From contig JAWVEY010000040.1 of assembly GCA_033856515.1 (NCBI GenBank), positions 11,598 to 75,597 on the forward strand: 64,000 bases of DNA. The letters run 5' to 3'. The position numbers and the translations under genes are program-made. The notes below the pieces were generated by a model. It was not told the DNA's origin and ran no database searches. It saw nothing but the letters and a program-made list of their open reading frames with translations. Below are positions 8,591 to 16,481 of the stretch, one piece after another (the first letter of the stretch is position 1; each line of letters starts with the position of its first letter). This DNA is from JALZKA01 sp033856515. GTDB taxonomy: Bacteria > Actinomycetota > Thermoleophilia > Solirubrobacterales > 70-9.

Positions 8591-9714
8591 CAACCCCAGA
8601 GCTCCCTCACGCCAGCCGCCCCGTCTCCAACCACCTCGGCGACCTGGCTCACGCGCCGCCGCCCGTCGGGCTCGCGCCGGATGTGTGCGATCACGTCGAT
8701 GCCTCGGGCAACTTGCTCGCGGATCGCGTTGTGGGGCAGTCCCACGCCTGCCATCAGGGCGAGGGTCTCCAGCCGACGGAGCGCGTCCTCGGGCGAGTTG
8801 GCATGAAGGGTCGAAAGGGCGCCGTCGTGGCCGGTGTTGAGCGCCGTCAGGAGATCCAATGCCTCTGGCCCTCGCACCTCACCGATCACGATGCGGTCAG
8901 GTCGCATGCGGAGCGCGTTGCGAAGCAGGTCGCGAATGGTCACCTCTCCCCTTCCCTCGACGGACGCCGGCCGGGACTCGAGGCGGACGACATGAGGCTG
9001 GCGCAACCGCAACTCGGCTGCGTCCTCGATGGTTATCACCCGCTCGGCCGGCGCAATCCACTCGGATATGGCGTTGAGGAGGGTCGTCTTGCCGGATCCC
9101 GTGCCGCCTGTGACCAGCACGGTCCGCCGGCCACGGACCGCCGCGGCCAAGAGTTCCGCGGCATCGGGCGAAAGCGAACCGGACGCCAGGAGATCGTCCG
9201 GCCCGGGGCGGTTCACACCGAAGCGGCGGATCGAAATCGCGGGACCGTCCACGGCGAGCGGCGGCACGACAACGTTCACGCGCGAGCCGTCGGCAAGGCG
9301 CGCGTCGGCCATGGGAGAGAGCTCGTCTACCCGGCGGCCCGTCGGTGCGAGGATGCGCTCGATCGCCTCGCGGACTTCGTCGTCGGTCGGGAACTCCACC
9401 GGCGTGGCCTCGATCCTCCCCTCGCGCTCGACATATACGCTGCCGCGCCCGTTCACCATGATCTCCTCGACCGCTGGGTCCGCAAGAAGCTCCTCGAGCG
9501 GCCCAAGGCCGACCGTTTCGCGCGTGACGAGCTTCGTAAGCTCCGCTCGGCGTGACTCGGACAGCACGGCGGCCTCGCGCTCGACGAGTTCCGCAATCGC
9601 CGTGGCGACGTCGCCCCCTAGCCGCCCCGCCGCCGCCTCCGCGCGGCGTTCGGCCGCAAGCAGTCGCCGCAGTCCTGAGGCGAGCTCATCGGTGTCGCGC
9701 TGCGTTGCATCCAT
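8590..9714 (-). CDS. tadA: Flp pilus/Tad secretion ATPase TadA (CpaF)
   Basis: Hexameric VirB11/GspE-type ATPase. The N-terminal domain includes GLGPLEELLADPAVEEIMVNG. The Walker A loop is GGTGSGKTT (about 197-205), an Asp/His box follows, and the Walker B-like RIVIGEVRGPEALDLL and LSTLHANSPEDAL blocks are intact, so it should be active. I take the ATG at 9714 (MDATQRDTDEL); an in-frame start further upstream at 9831 would run into the EamA gene. The Shine-Dalgarno before 9714 is weak, so the start is uncertain. About 374 aa is shorter than many CpaF proteins, which have longer N-termini. Confidence 0.88.
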   Translation of the reverse strand: MDATQRDTDELASGLRRLLAAERRAEAAAGRLGGDVATAIAELVEREAAVLSESRRAELTKLVTRETVGLGPLEELLADPAVEEIMVNGRGSVYVEREGRIEATPVEFPTDDEVREAIERILAPTGRRVDELSPMADARLADGSRVNVVVPPLAVDGPAISIRRFGVNRPGPDDLLASGSLSPDAAELLAAAVRGRRTVLVTGGTGSGKTTLLNAISEWIAPAERVITIEDAAELRLRQPHVVRLESRPASVEGRGEVTIRDLLRNALRMRPDRIVIGEVRGPEALDLLTALNTGHDGALSTLHANSPEDALRRLETLALMAGVGLPHNAIREQVARGIDVIAHIRREPDGRRRVSQVAEVVGDGAAGVRELWG

Positions 9715-9754
9715 CGCCTCGAAGAGGCGTGGCGTGGCGCGGGTTCGCCCCCTT

Positions 9755-10702
9755 CTAGGCCCTGCGCGCTTGGACTTCGCCCAGGCTGAGGCGCCGCGCG
9801 CGGCGCCTGCGAGCGGCGGTAATTGCCGCAACGCCGGGAGGAGTCCCTCCGCCGGTCGAGACCCAGGAGCCCGCGAGGATCAGGAGCAGACCGGCAACAG
9901 CGCCGGGACCGAGGCTCTCTCCGAGAAGGGTCACACCCAGGATCACCGCCACCGCGGGGTTCACGTAGGTGATCACGCTTGCGCGGGTCGGCCCGACCTC
10001 TGCGATCAGACTGAAGAAGAGGATCAGGGCAAGGGCTGAGCAGAACGCGCCAAGGACCGCGATCGAGCCGACCGCTCCAGCCGAGATCTCCGCACCGGGA
10101 ATCGATGCGATCCCGGCGGGCGCCAGCATGATCGTGCTGAGCCCAAGCGCAACTGCAACGGCTCCGATCGGGTTCACGTCCGAGAACGATCGTTTGACGA
10201 TGAACACGCCAACCGCGTAACAGGCGGTCGCGATCAGGATCGCGATGGAGCCCAGGATCTCACCCGGCTGGCCCGCCACGTCGATTCCGAGCAGGAGGAC
10301 CACGCCGGTGATCCCGATCAGCAGCCCGACCATGCGAAAGCCGGACACCCGCTCCGAGGGATCGATGCGAAATGCGAGGATCGCCGTGAGGATCGGCAGC
10401 GACGCGATGAGGATCGCGGCAAGCGACGACGAGACCTCCTGCTGTCCGAGCGGGATCAGCCACCATGGCAGCGCGCATTCGACGATCGCGAATGCGACCA
10501 GCGGCTTCGTCTTCGACCTCAGGCCCTTGAGGTAGCCCAGCTTCCAGGCGATCGGCATCAGGATCGCTGCTCCGATCGTCACTCTGCCCCACCCGATCAG
10601 AAGCGGCGAGGCTCCACCTTCGACCGCGATCTCGATGAAGAGATACGGAACGCCCCAGAGCAGAGCCACGCAGAGGAAGAAGATCGTGGCTCTACGCGAC
10701 AT
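9755..10702 (-). CDS. EamA/RhaT-family drug/metabolite transporter
   Basis: Ten-helix DMT-superfamily exporter built from two EamA repeats (residues about 8-140 and 150-290). The first starts IFFLCVALLWGVPYLFIEIA; the second ends RASVITYVNPAVAVILGVTLLGE, a signature of the family. The C-terminus is a basic tail. The frame stays open far upstream across the opposite-strand dehydrogenase, but MSRRATIFF at 10702, preceded directly by GGAGAG, is the credible start, giving 315 aa. The substrate is unknown. It is divergent from the dehydrogenase gene with only 21 nt between starts. Confidence 0.88.
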   Translation of the reverse strand: MSRRATIFFLCVALLWGVPYLFIEIAVEGGASPLLIGWGRVTIGAAILMPIAWKLGYLKGLRSKTKPLVAFAIVECALPWWLIPLGQQEVSSSLAAILIASLPILTAILAFRIDPSERVSGFRMVGLLIGITGVVLLLGIDVAGQPGEILGSIAILIATACYAVGVFIVKRSFSDVNPIGAVAVALGLSTIMLAPAGIASIPGAEISAGAVGSIAVLGAFCSALALILFFSLIAEVGPTRASVITYVNPAVAVILGVTLLGESLGPGAVAGLLLILAGSWVSTGGGTPPGVAAITAARRRRARRLSLGEVQARRA

Positions 10703-10723
10703 CTCTCCAAGGTACTTTGGGCG

Positions 10724-11695
10724 GTGGTGAGTGGGTCGTCCAACATTTCCGTATTGATCTGCCGGGTCCTGTTGCCCGCGGGCAGGGACCTCCTCGAGGC
10801 GGAGGGCCTCGAGCTGCGCGAAGGTGGGCTGGACGCGACGCCGGAGCTCCTCGCGGAGCTCGCGCCGGGATGCGCGGCGATTGTCGCCGACCCCACGGTG
10901 CCCGTCGGGCCGGACCTGCTCGATGCCGCGGGCAATGACCTCAGGGTCGTTGCCAACTTCGCGGTCGGCTACGACAACGTCGATCTCGATGCATGCCGCG
11001 AGCGCGGTGTCGTCGTCACGAATACGCCCGGCGTCCTGACGAACGCAACCGCCGAGATCGCGCTCAGCCTCACGGTTGCGGGGGCCCGCCGGGCGAGCGA
11101 GGCGGAGGCGATCCTTCGCGAGGGGCGCTGGACGGGCTGGGATCCCGGCGCGATGCTCGGCCTCGAATTGAGCGGCGCCACCTTCGGCGTGGTTGGGCTG
11201 GGCCGGATCGGACGCCGATACGCGGAGCTGGTCAGGCCACTCGCAGGCGAGCTCCTCTATGCCGCGCGATCCGCGAAGCCCGACGCCGAGCGCGATCTGG
11301 ACGCGAGCCACGTGGAGCTCGATGAACTCCTCGAGCGCGCGGACGTCGTGAGCCTCCACGCGCCGGGCGGCGAGGCCACGCGGCATTTGATCGGCGCTGA
11401 TGAGCTCTCCCGCATGCAAAGCCACGCGGTCCTGGTCAACACCGCTCGCGGGACCCTCGTCGACTCGGCGGCGCTCGCGAGCGCGCTCGCGAAGGGGGAG
11501 ATCGGTGCGGCGGGCCTGGACGTGTACGAGAACGAGCCCGGTGTCCCGCAGGAGCTGCTCGATGCGCCCCGCTGTGTGCTCTATCCGCACATTGGATCAG
11601 CAACCCATACGTCTCGTGACGGGATGGCGGCGCTTGCTGCCCGCAACGCAATCGCCGTCCTCAGCGGCAACGAGCCTCTCAACCGGGTCTCCTAG
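10724..11695 (+). CDS. D-isomer-specific 2-hydroxyacid dehydrogenase (glyoxylate/hydroxypyruvate reductase-like)
   Basis: NAD(P)-dependent reductase of 2-keto acids. The catalytic domain is split around a Rossmann domain with GVVGLGRIGRRYA (about 153-165). Family landmarks are NFAVGYDNVDLDACRERGV, NTPGVLTNATAE, the catalytic Arg in LVNTARGTLVDSAAL, the Glu in LDVYENEPGV and the His in LYPHIGSATH. At 323 aa the length is standard. Start candidates are GTG codons at 10724 and 10727. Glyoxylate reductase is the closest family type by motif; phosphoglycerate dehydrogenase is less likely because there is no ACT domain. Confidence 0.9.
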   Translation: MVSGSSNISVLICRVLLPAGRDLLEAEGLELREGGLDATPELLAELAPGCAAIVADPTVPVGPDLLDAAGNDLRVVANFAVGYDNVDLDACRERGVVVTNTPGVLTNATAEIALSLTVAGARRASEAEAILREGRWTGWDPGAMLGLELSGATFGVVGLGRIGRRYAELVRPLAGELLYAARSAKPDAERDLDASHVELDELLERADVVSLHAPGGEATRHLIGADELSRMQSHAVLVNTARGTLVDSAALASALAKGEIGAAGLDVYENEPGVPQELLDAPRCVLYPHIGSATHTSRDGMAALAARNAIAVLSGNEPLNRVS

Positions 11696-11696
11696 C

Positions 11697-13283
11697 GTGC
11701 ACCTCGAGGTTGCGCTCACCGTGGTCCTGCTGACGATGGTCGCATTACTCGTCGTGGCGCAGTTCCTGCGCGTCCCGTATCCGATCCTCCTGGCGGTGGG
11801 AGGTGCGGCGGTCGCGTTTGTGCCGGGCGCGCCCGAGATAGAGCTGGACCCGGACCTCGTTCTACTCATCCTGCTGCCCCTGATCCTCTATGCGGCGGCG
11901 TTCTTCACCCCGCTTCGGGAGCTTCGCCGCAACATCAGATCGATCTCCCTGCTGGCGGTCGGGCTCGTCCTTGCGACGATGGTCGGAGTTGCCGCAGTCG
12001 CCCACTACGCGCTCGATTTCGACTGGGCGCCTGCGTTTGTCCTGGGCGCGATCGTTTCCCCGACGGATCCCGTAGCCGCGACCGCGATTGCGCGCAATCT
12101 GGGGGTGCCGAACCGGATCATCTCGATCGTGGAGGGCGAGAGCCTCATCAACGACGGGACCGCGCTGGTCGCCTACAAGTTCGCGGTCGCCGCGGTCGTC
12201 ACCGGAAGTTTCAGCATGCTGGAAGCGAGCGGCGAGTTCGTCGTCAGCGCCGTCGGTGGCGTCGCGATCGGCATTGGCGTCGGCGCCATCGTCGCCGCGG
12301 TCAGGCGCAAGCTCGACAACCCGCCCGTGGAGATCACGATTGCCCTTGCGACCTCCTACTTCGCGTACCTGCCGGCTGAGGCCATCGGCGTCTCGGGCGT
12401 CCTCGCCGCGGTGACCGTCGGCATCTACATGGGCCGCCTGACCTCCGAGCTGACGACCCCGACCACCCGGATCCAGGGAATCGCCGTCTGGGAGATCCTT
12501 GTCTTCCTGCTCAACTCGGCGCTCTTCGTCCTGATCGGCCTCCAGTTGCCGCTGATCGTCGACGGTCTCGACGAAGGGGCTCTTGGCGAGCTGATCGCCC
12601 AGGGCGCGCTGATCGCGGCCGCAGTGATGTTGATCCGTCTCATGTGGGTCTTCCCTTTCACGTACGGCCCGCGCTACGTGTTCCGCAAGTTCCGCGGCGA
12701 TGACCCCTATCCGCCATGGCAGGAGACGCTGCTCATCGCGTGGACGGGCATGCGCGGCGCCGTAACCCTGGCGGCCGCTCTGGCAGTGCCACTTACGATC
12801 GATGCCGGCGGCGCCTTTCCCGAGCGCAACGAAATCATCTTCCTTGCGTTCTCGGTGATCATGGGGACCCTTCTCTTGCAAGGCCTCACCCTGCCCGTCC
12901 TGATCCACCTCCTGGGTGTCGACGACGCCGACCCCCAGCTCGAGCGAGAGGAGAACAAGGCGCGAATCAAGGTCGTGAGCGCCGCGATCGAGCGCGTCGA
13001 CGAGCTCGTCGTCGAGGAATGGGTGCGCGACGAGACGGCCGAGCGCGTGCGGCAGCTGTACGACTACAGGCGCCGGCGCTTCAGCGCACGTTTCGACGAG
13101 GACGGAACGGAGTCAGAGGGAATCGAAGAGCGCTCCGAGAACTACCAGCGCCTTGTTCGCGAGATCCTCGACGCTCAGCGCGCGACGCTGATCCAGCTCA
13201 GGAACGACGGCCTGATCAACGACGACATCATGCGACGCATCGAGCGAGAGCTCGACCTCGAGGACTCGCGGCTCGAGATCTGA
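11697..13283 (+). CDS. Na+/H+ antiporter, CPA1 (NhaP/NhaO-like) family
   Basis: Monovalent cation/proton antiporter with about 12 membrane helices over residues 1-410. The key CPA1 motif FVLGAIVSPTDPVAATAI (about 118-135) carries the conserved Asp, and IVEGESLINDGTALVAYK follows. The TGMRGAVTLAAALAVP block near 350 is another family landmark. A cytoplasmic, helical, charged tail of about 115 residues follows. The GTG at 11697 lies one base after the dehydrogenase stop, so the genes are coupled; the frame is open further upstream only as an overlap with that gene. At 528 aa the length is typical. Confidence 0.92.
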   Translation: MHLEVALTVVLLTMVALLVVAQFLRVPYPILLAVGGAAVAFVPGAPEIELDPDLVLLILLPLILYAAAFFTPLRELRRNIRSISLLAVGLVLATMVGVAAVAHYALDFDWAPAFVLGAIVSPTDPVAATAIARNLGVPNRIISIVEGESLINDGTALVAYKFAVAAVVTGSFSMLEASGEFVVSAVGGVAIGIGVGAIVAAVRRKLDNPPVEITIALATSYFAYLPAEAIGVSGVLAAVTVGIYMGRLTSELTTPTTRIQGIAVWEILVFLLNSALFVLIGLQLPLIVDGLDEGALGELIAQGALIAAAVMLIRLMWVFPFTYGPRYVFRKFRGDDPYPPWQETLLIAWTGMRGAVTLAAALAVPLTIDAGGAFPERNEIIFLAFSVIMGTLLLQGLTLPVLIHLLGVDDADPQLEREENKARIKVVSAAIERVDELVVEEWVRDETAERVRQLYDYRRRRFSARFDEDGTESEGIEERSENYQRLVREILDAQRATLIQLRNDGLINDDIMRRIERELDLEDSRLEI

Positions 13284-13284
13284 C

Positions 13285-13557
13285 ATGGACGAGCGGGAGC
13301 GGGAGATCTTGACGCTGGCGCGCTCAGTCCCCGAAGGCTTCGTAACCACCTACGGCGACCTCTGCCCCGAGGCTCCGCGGTTCGCCGGCGCGGTGATGGC
13401 CCATTGCGACGCGAGCGTCCCCTGGCACCGCGTCGTGCGCGCCGACGGATCACTCGCAGTGGGCGAGCGCCAGCGAGCGCTCCTTGAGGCGGAGGGCGTT
13501 CCGTTCACGGGCGCGCGCGTGGACATGCGCGCTGCGTGGTTCGCAGTCGAGCGCTAG
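13285..13557 (+). CDS. alkyltransferase-like protein (ATL), DNA-damage recognition
   Basis: Small (90 aa) homologue of the DNA-binding domain of O6-alkylguanine-DNA alkyltransferase. The acceptor motif PCHRV reads PWHRV here (VPWHRVVRADG, about 46-56). Trp in place of the reactive Cys defines ATL proteins, which bind O6-alkylguanine and hand it to nucleotide excision repair rather than repairing it directly. The upstream GFVTTYGDLC and PRFAGAV segments correspond to the recognition helix and Arg-finger region. It starts 1 nt after the antiporter stop; the functional link is unclear. Confidence 0.85.
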   Translation: MDEREREILTLARSVPEGFVTTYGDLCPEAPRFAGAVMAHCDASVPWHRVVRADGSLAVGERQRALLEAEGVPFTGARVDMRAAWFAVER

Positions 13558-13612
13558 TTGAACGACTGGCTCTAAAGGGCAAGAAGGCGGGGCGCTGGTT
13601 CTATTCACTGGG

Positions 13613-14371
13613 CTAGCCGGCGAGGAGACGGAGCTGCGCGCCAGTGCTCTCGGCGCGGATCAACCGCAGCGCTTCGGCGCGCGTGAGCGCGAGGGTTGCG
13701 GTCCAGCGGTCGGACCCGAGGCCCGGCTCGGCCTGCGCCTCCTCCAAGCCGAGGAGCGGCACGCCCGACGCGGCAACGTAGGTCCGCCCGGCGTTCGGAC
13801 CGGGCGCTGAGTCGCCTGAGACGACGACGTCGACTCCGTCGCCGGGGTCGGTGCGAGTGGCGGCGAGCGCGCCCGCGCCCGTCACAGTGATCTCGAGCGG
13901 GGTCGTGCCTTTGGGCGGCCCACCCTGAGCAGCAGCGCCAGCTCCCGCGGATGGCGCCTTGAACGCCGACGCAGTGAGATATGAACCCGCCGGCAGCGAA
14001 GTCGCGAGCCTGCGCCCGAGCACCTCTTCCGGCACACCGAGCGCATCAGGCGGCACGAAGTCCTCGGGCACGCGGCGCCCGGTGACGGACTCCTTTAGAG
14101 CCCGTGGACCCAGAGAGGTCCCGCGTTCCAGCGGAGCGCTCGTGACAACAACCGGTCTGAGCACTCCGAACTCACCGCCCCCGGGCGTCCCACCCGCACC
14201 TGCCACAGCCGCGGACAGCCCGGCACAAACAAGAGCGCCGACTGCAAACGCCACGGCGCGGGCTCGACCCCTTACACCCACCGGCACATGCTTGTTTCGC
14301 GACTTGCGTCGCTCATCCTTAACGCCCACCGGCACATGCTTGTTTCGCGACTTGCGTCGCTCATCACTCAT
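13613..14371 (-). CDS. SAF-domain (CpaB/RcpC-like) exported protein with duplicated N-terminal motif
   Basis: The protein has a cytoplasmic basic N-terminus, one signal/anchor helix (about 39-58), then a SAF domain (VVVTSAPLERGTSLGPRALK to LGRRLATSLPAGSYL, about 72-130) and a C-terminal CpaB-like region (TTPLEITVTG, then GDGVDVVVSG). CpaB/RcpC proteins assemble Flp pili at the outer face, which fits the tadABC genes 4 kb away. Residues 3-17 and 19-33 are an exact repeat of a 15-residue basic motif beginning DERRKSRNKHVP. The ATG at 14371 overlaps the kinase stop (ATGA). Confidence 0.72.
   Translation of the reverse strand: MSDERRKSRNKHVPVGVKDERRKSRNKHVPVGVRGRARAVAFAVGALVCAGLSAAVAGAGGTPGGGEFGVLRPVVVTSAPLERGTSLGPRALKESVTGRRVPEDFVPPDALGVPEEVLGRRLATSLPAGSYLTASAFKAPSAGAGAAAQGGPPKGTTPLEITVTGAGALAATRTDPGDGVDVVVSGDSAPGPNAGRTYVAASGVPLLGLEEAQAEPGLGSDRWTATLALTRAEALRLIRAESTGAQLRLLAG
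14277..14365 (-). repeat. tandem 48-bp repeat coding for a basic motif
   Basis: Two perfect 41-bp copies (14277-14317 and 14325-14365) lie at a 48-bp period, in frame, and encode the duplicated DERRKSRNKHVPVGV motif. The near-identity at the DNA level, including third positions, indicates a recent duplication. The motif precedes the membrane helix and is therefore cytoplasmic. Confidence 0.92.
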
Positions 14372-15081
14372 CTGCGATGCGGGGAGCCCAGCGGCTCCGG
14401 CCGCTCGGGAACCAGCGGAAGCACGAGCGAGGCGACGGTTTCCGACTGGCCGCCGCCGCGAATGCGCAGCTCTCCGCCGTTCTGGCGTGCGAGCCTGCGC
14501 GTGACACGCAGGCCGTGTCCCCGCCTCGGGTCTGCATGTTCGCGAATACGCCCGGTCCTGACGCCGCCCGAATCGCGCACGACGAGGTCGATCCGGTCCC
14601 CATGCCTAACGCCTTCAAGCGTGATCCGTCCGCCGCCGTGTTCGAGCGCGTTGGCGATCAGGTTGTCGAGCGCTTGCGAGACCCGGAGCGGATCGACATC
14701 GGCCAAAGCGTCGCCGCACCGCCACCGGACCGCGATACGCCGGCCCGCACGGGCAGCGCGCGCTCGCCAGCGTTCGCAGGCAGCGATCGCAAGCATCCGG
14801 GCCTCAACGGGCCGGCGCCTGAAATCGACGCTCCCGCCGTTCACCTTGCGATCGAGGTCGCGAAGGGCAGCGAGCGCGAGCTCGAGCGGGTCGAGACCGT
14901 CCTGACCCGCGGGCTTCGCGGCGAGCGCAAGTGCCTGAAGCGGACGCCGCAGCTCATGGAGACACTCGTTGAGCGTGCGGCGTCGCCTGCCCTCGATCAC
15001 CCGGCCGCCCGCAACAACGAGCGCCATCGAGATCGCCATCGGAAAGAGCGCGCCAAGCGATGGCACGAGCGCGTCGCTCAT
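14368..15081 (-). CDS. sensor histidine kinase, short single-TM type
   Basis: 237-aa kinase with one N-terminal membrane helix (about 8-28) and no periplasmic sensor domain. The phosphoacceptor box is LNECLHELRRPLQAL (His42). The ATP-binding domain shows ALDNLIANALEHG (N-box), a reduced VRDSGGV (G1) and RRGHGLRVTRRLARQNGG (G2). With no external domain, its signal is probably cytoplasmic, within the membrane or provided by a partner. It overlaps the response-regulator stop by 4 nt upstream and the SAF gene start by 4 nt downstream, so the three form one coupled unit. Confidence 0.88.
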   Translation of the reverse strand: MSDALVPSLGALFPMAISMALVVAGGRVIEGRRRRTLNECLHELRRPLQALALAAKPAGQDGLDPLELALAALRDLDRKVNGGSVDFRRRPVEARMLAIAACERWRARAARAGRRIAVRWRCGDALADVDPLRVSQALDNLIANALEHGGGRITLEGVRHGDRIDLVVRDSGGVRTGRIREHADPRRGHGLRVTRRLARQNGGELRIRGGGQSETVASLVLPLVPERPEPLGSPHRR

Positions 15082-15821
15082 GCGGGCAGAAGCCGGTAGC
15101 CCACGCCCCAGCAGTTTGTGATGAATCGGGCTCCCTCAGGATCGAGCTTTCGGCGTAAGCGGCTGGCATGGGAGTCGAGCGTTCGCGTTCGCCCCAGGGT
15201 GCGATAGCCCCAGATGTCGCGCAGGAGCTCGGACTTCGTGAACACACGATGCGGGTCCGAGGCGAGCGTCAGGAGGAGCTCGTATTCCTTGTTGGCGAGC
15301 GTCACCTCGCCGCCGTCCACCGTGACCTCACGCCGCGACGGGTCGATCGCGAGGTCGCCGATGCGGATCGGGCCGGACCGGCGCTCGTCGCGGCGGCCGA
15401 GCACCGACCTCATCCGCGCCGACAGCTCAGGGAAGTAGAAGGGCTTCGGGATGTAGTCGTCGGCGCCCTCCACCAGCCCGCGCGTGCGATCGGTGTCGCT
15501 TCCGCGCCCTGAGAGCACGATCACGGGAAGCTGCGAGTCGTAGCGCCCGGTCGTCCGCTCCGCGCGGCGTATCTCGCGCAGGACGTCGAGCCCAGATGCG
15601 TCCGGCAGCTCGATGTCGAGCAAGAGGAGATCCGGGGTGCGGTAGTGGCACTGCCGCAGCGCGTCGGCTGCGGATGGCGCCGGGATCGCGTCGTAGCGAT
15701 CCGCGGTCAGGTAGTCGCAAAGGAGCTCGAGGGTCGCCTCGTCGTCCTCGCAGACCACGACGACGCCGAGCGGCTTCTCCTCGGGGAGGATTGGCAGATG
15801 GGACTGGGTGGCGTTCTCCAT
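15078..15821 (-). CDS. OmpR/PhoB-family response regulator
   Basis: The receiver domain (about 18-140) has the acidic pair CEDDEA, phosphoacceptor Asp69 in LLLLDIELPD, the conserved Ser of VIVLSGRG and the Lys in DYIPKPF. The winged-helix output domain (about 150-245) has VTLANKEYELLLTL, then TLDSHASRLRRKLD, then GVGYRLLP. It pairs with the adjacent kinase. Since the operon ends in a CpaB-like gene, the system may control pilus or secretion genes; that is inference from context. Confidence 0.9.
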   Translation of the reverse strand: MENATQSHLPILPEEKPLGVVVVCEDDEATLELLCDYLTADRYDAIPAPSAADALRQCHYRTPDLLLLDIELPDASGLDVLREIRRAERTTGRYDSQLPVIVLSGRGSDTDRTRGLVEGADDYIPKPFYFPELSARMRSVLGRRDERRSGPIRIGDLAIDPSRREVTVDGGEVTLANKEYELLLTLASDPHRVFTKSELLRDIWGYRTLGRTRTLDSHASRLRRKLDPEGARFITNCWGVGYRLLPA

Positions 15822-16016
15822 GCCACCGACAACCCCGCGGCGCTCGCGCGCGCCCCCCTCGCCCGGCCCTGCGCACCCTGCCCGTTCGACAACGCGAGTG
15901 CAAACCCTCTTTCAGTTGGAGGATCGGAGCGCCGCACCTCGACCGCGTGCGTAAAGATGCCCCCGCTGCATCGCATCAACGATGGAGCATCAAAAGAAAC
16001 GGGAGAACGAAGCTCA

Positions 16017-16481
16017 GTGGAAAAGGCAACTCGACGGGGGAACTACGAGTCCGGATCGGACTACGTGCTCGAGTACGGCGAGCTTCGCTTCTCGTTCAAC
16101 GAGGAGGACTTCGCGCAAAGGGTGGAACAGGCGGCGGTGAAGCTCGACTTCGTCGATCACGGCCTGGCCCACGATGAGCTCCACGACCTGCTCGAGCTCG
16201 CGGTCAACGGCGAGATCGCCGATCCCTTCTCCACCCTCGGCGAGCACATCAACGAGAACTGGACGGAGCTCGTCGGCCCGTCGAACAAGAGCCTCGTCCA
16301 CTGGCTCCGCCGCCTCGTCTTCCGCGGCGCCTGGCTCGACCAGCGCGTAAAGGAAGGCGAGCTGGATGTCGTCTTCGACGACGACACCCACACCTTCGGC
16401 TACGTGCAGCCTGAGCGCGACGCCGAGCCGATTGAGCTTTCACGCGAGCCCTCATGGGCTCGTCTCGCTTATAGGCCCTAG
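16017..16481 (+). CDS. conserved hypothetical acidic protein
   Basis: I do not recognise this 154-aa, acidic, soluble protein. Visible parts are LEYGELRFSFNEEDFAQRVEQAA, a helical stretch (HDELHDLLELAVNGEIADPF) and FRGAWLDQRVKEGELDVVFDD. It has no signal or membrane helix. The frame is open upstream to 15645, but that region is antisense to the response regulator. GTG at 16017 (VEKATRRGNYESG), with GGGAG about 13 nt ahead, is the likely start. It converges on the Rho-like gene with a 4-nt overlap of the 3' ends. The 195-nt gap to the response regulator shows no clear element. Confidence 0.65.
   Translation: MEKATRRGNYESGSDYVLEYGELRFSFNEEDFAQRVEQAAVKLDFVDHGLAHDELHDLLELAVNGEIADPFSTLGEHINENWTELVGPSNKSLVHWLRRLVFRGAWLDQRVKEGELDVVFDDDTHTFGYVQPERDAEPIELSREPSWARLAYRP

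Noticed and set aside
10703..11590. Upstream extension of the EamA gene
   Set aside because: The added residues are antisense to the hydroxyacid dehydrogenase; the protein proper begins at 10702 with a ribosome site.
11400..11696. Upstream extension of the Na+/H+ antiporter
   Set aside because: It overlaps the dehydrogenase in another frame; the GTG at 11697 fits the first membrane helix.
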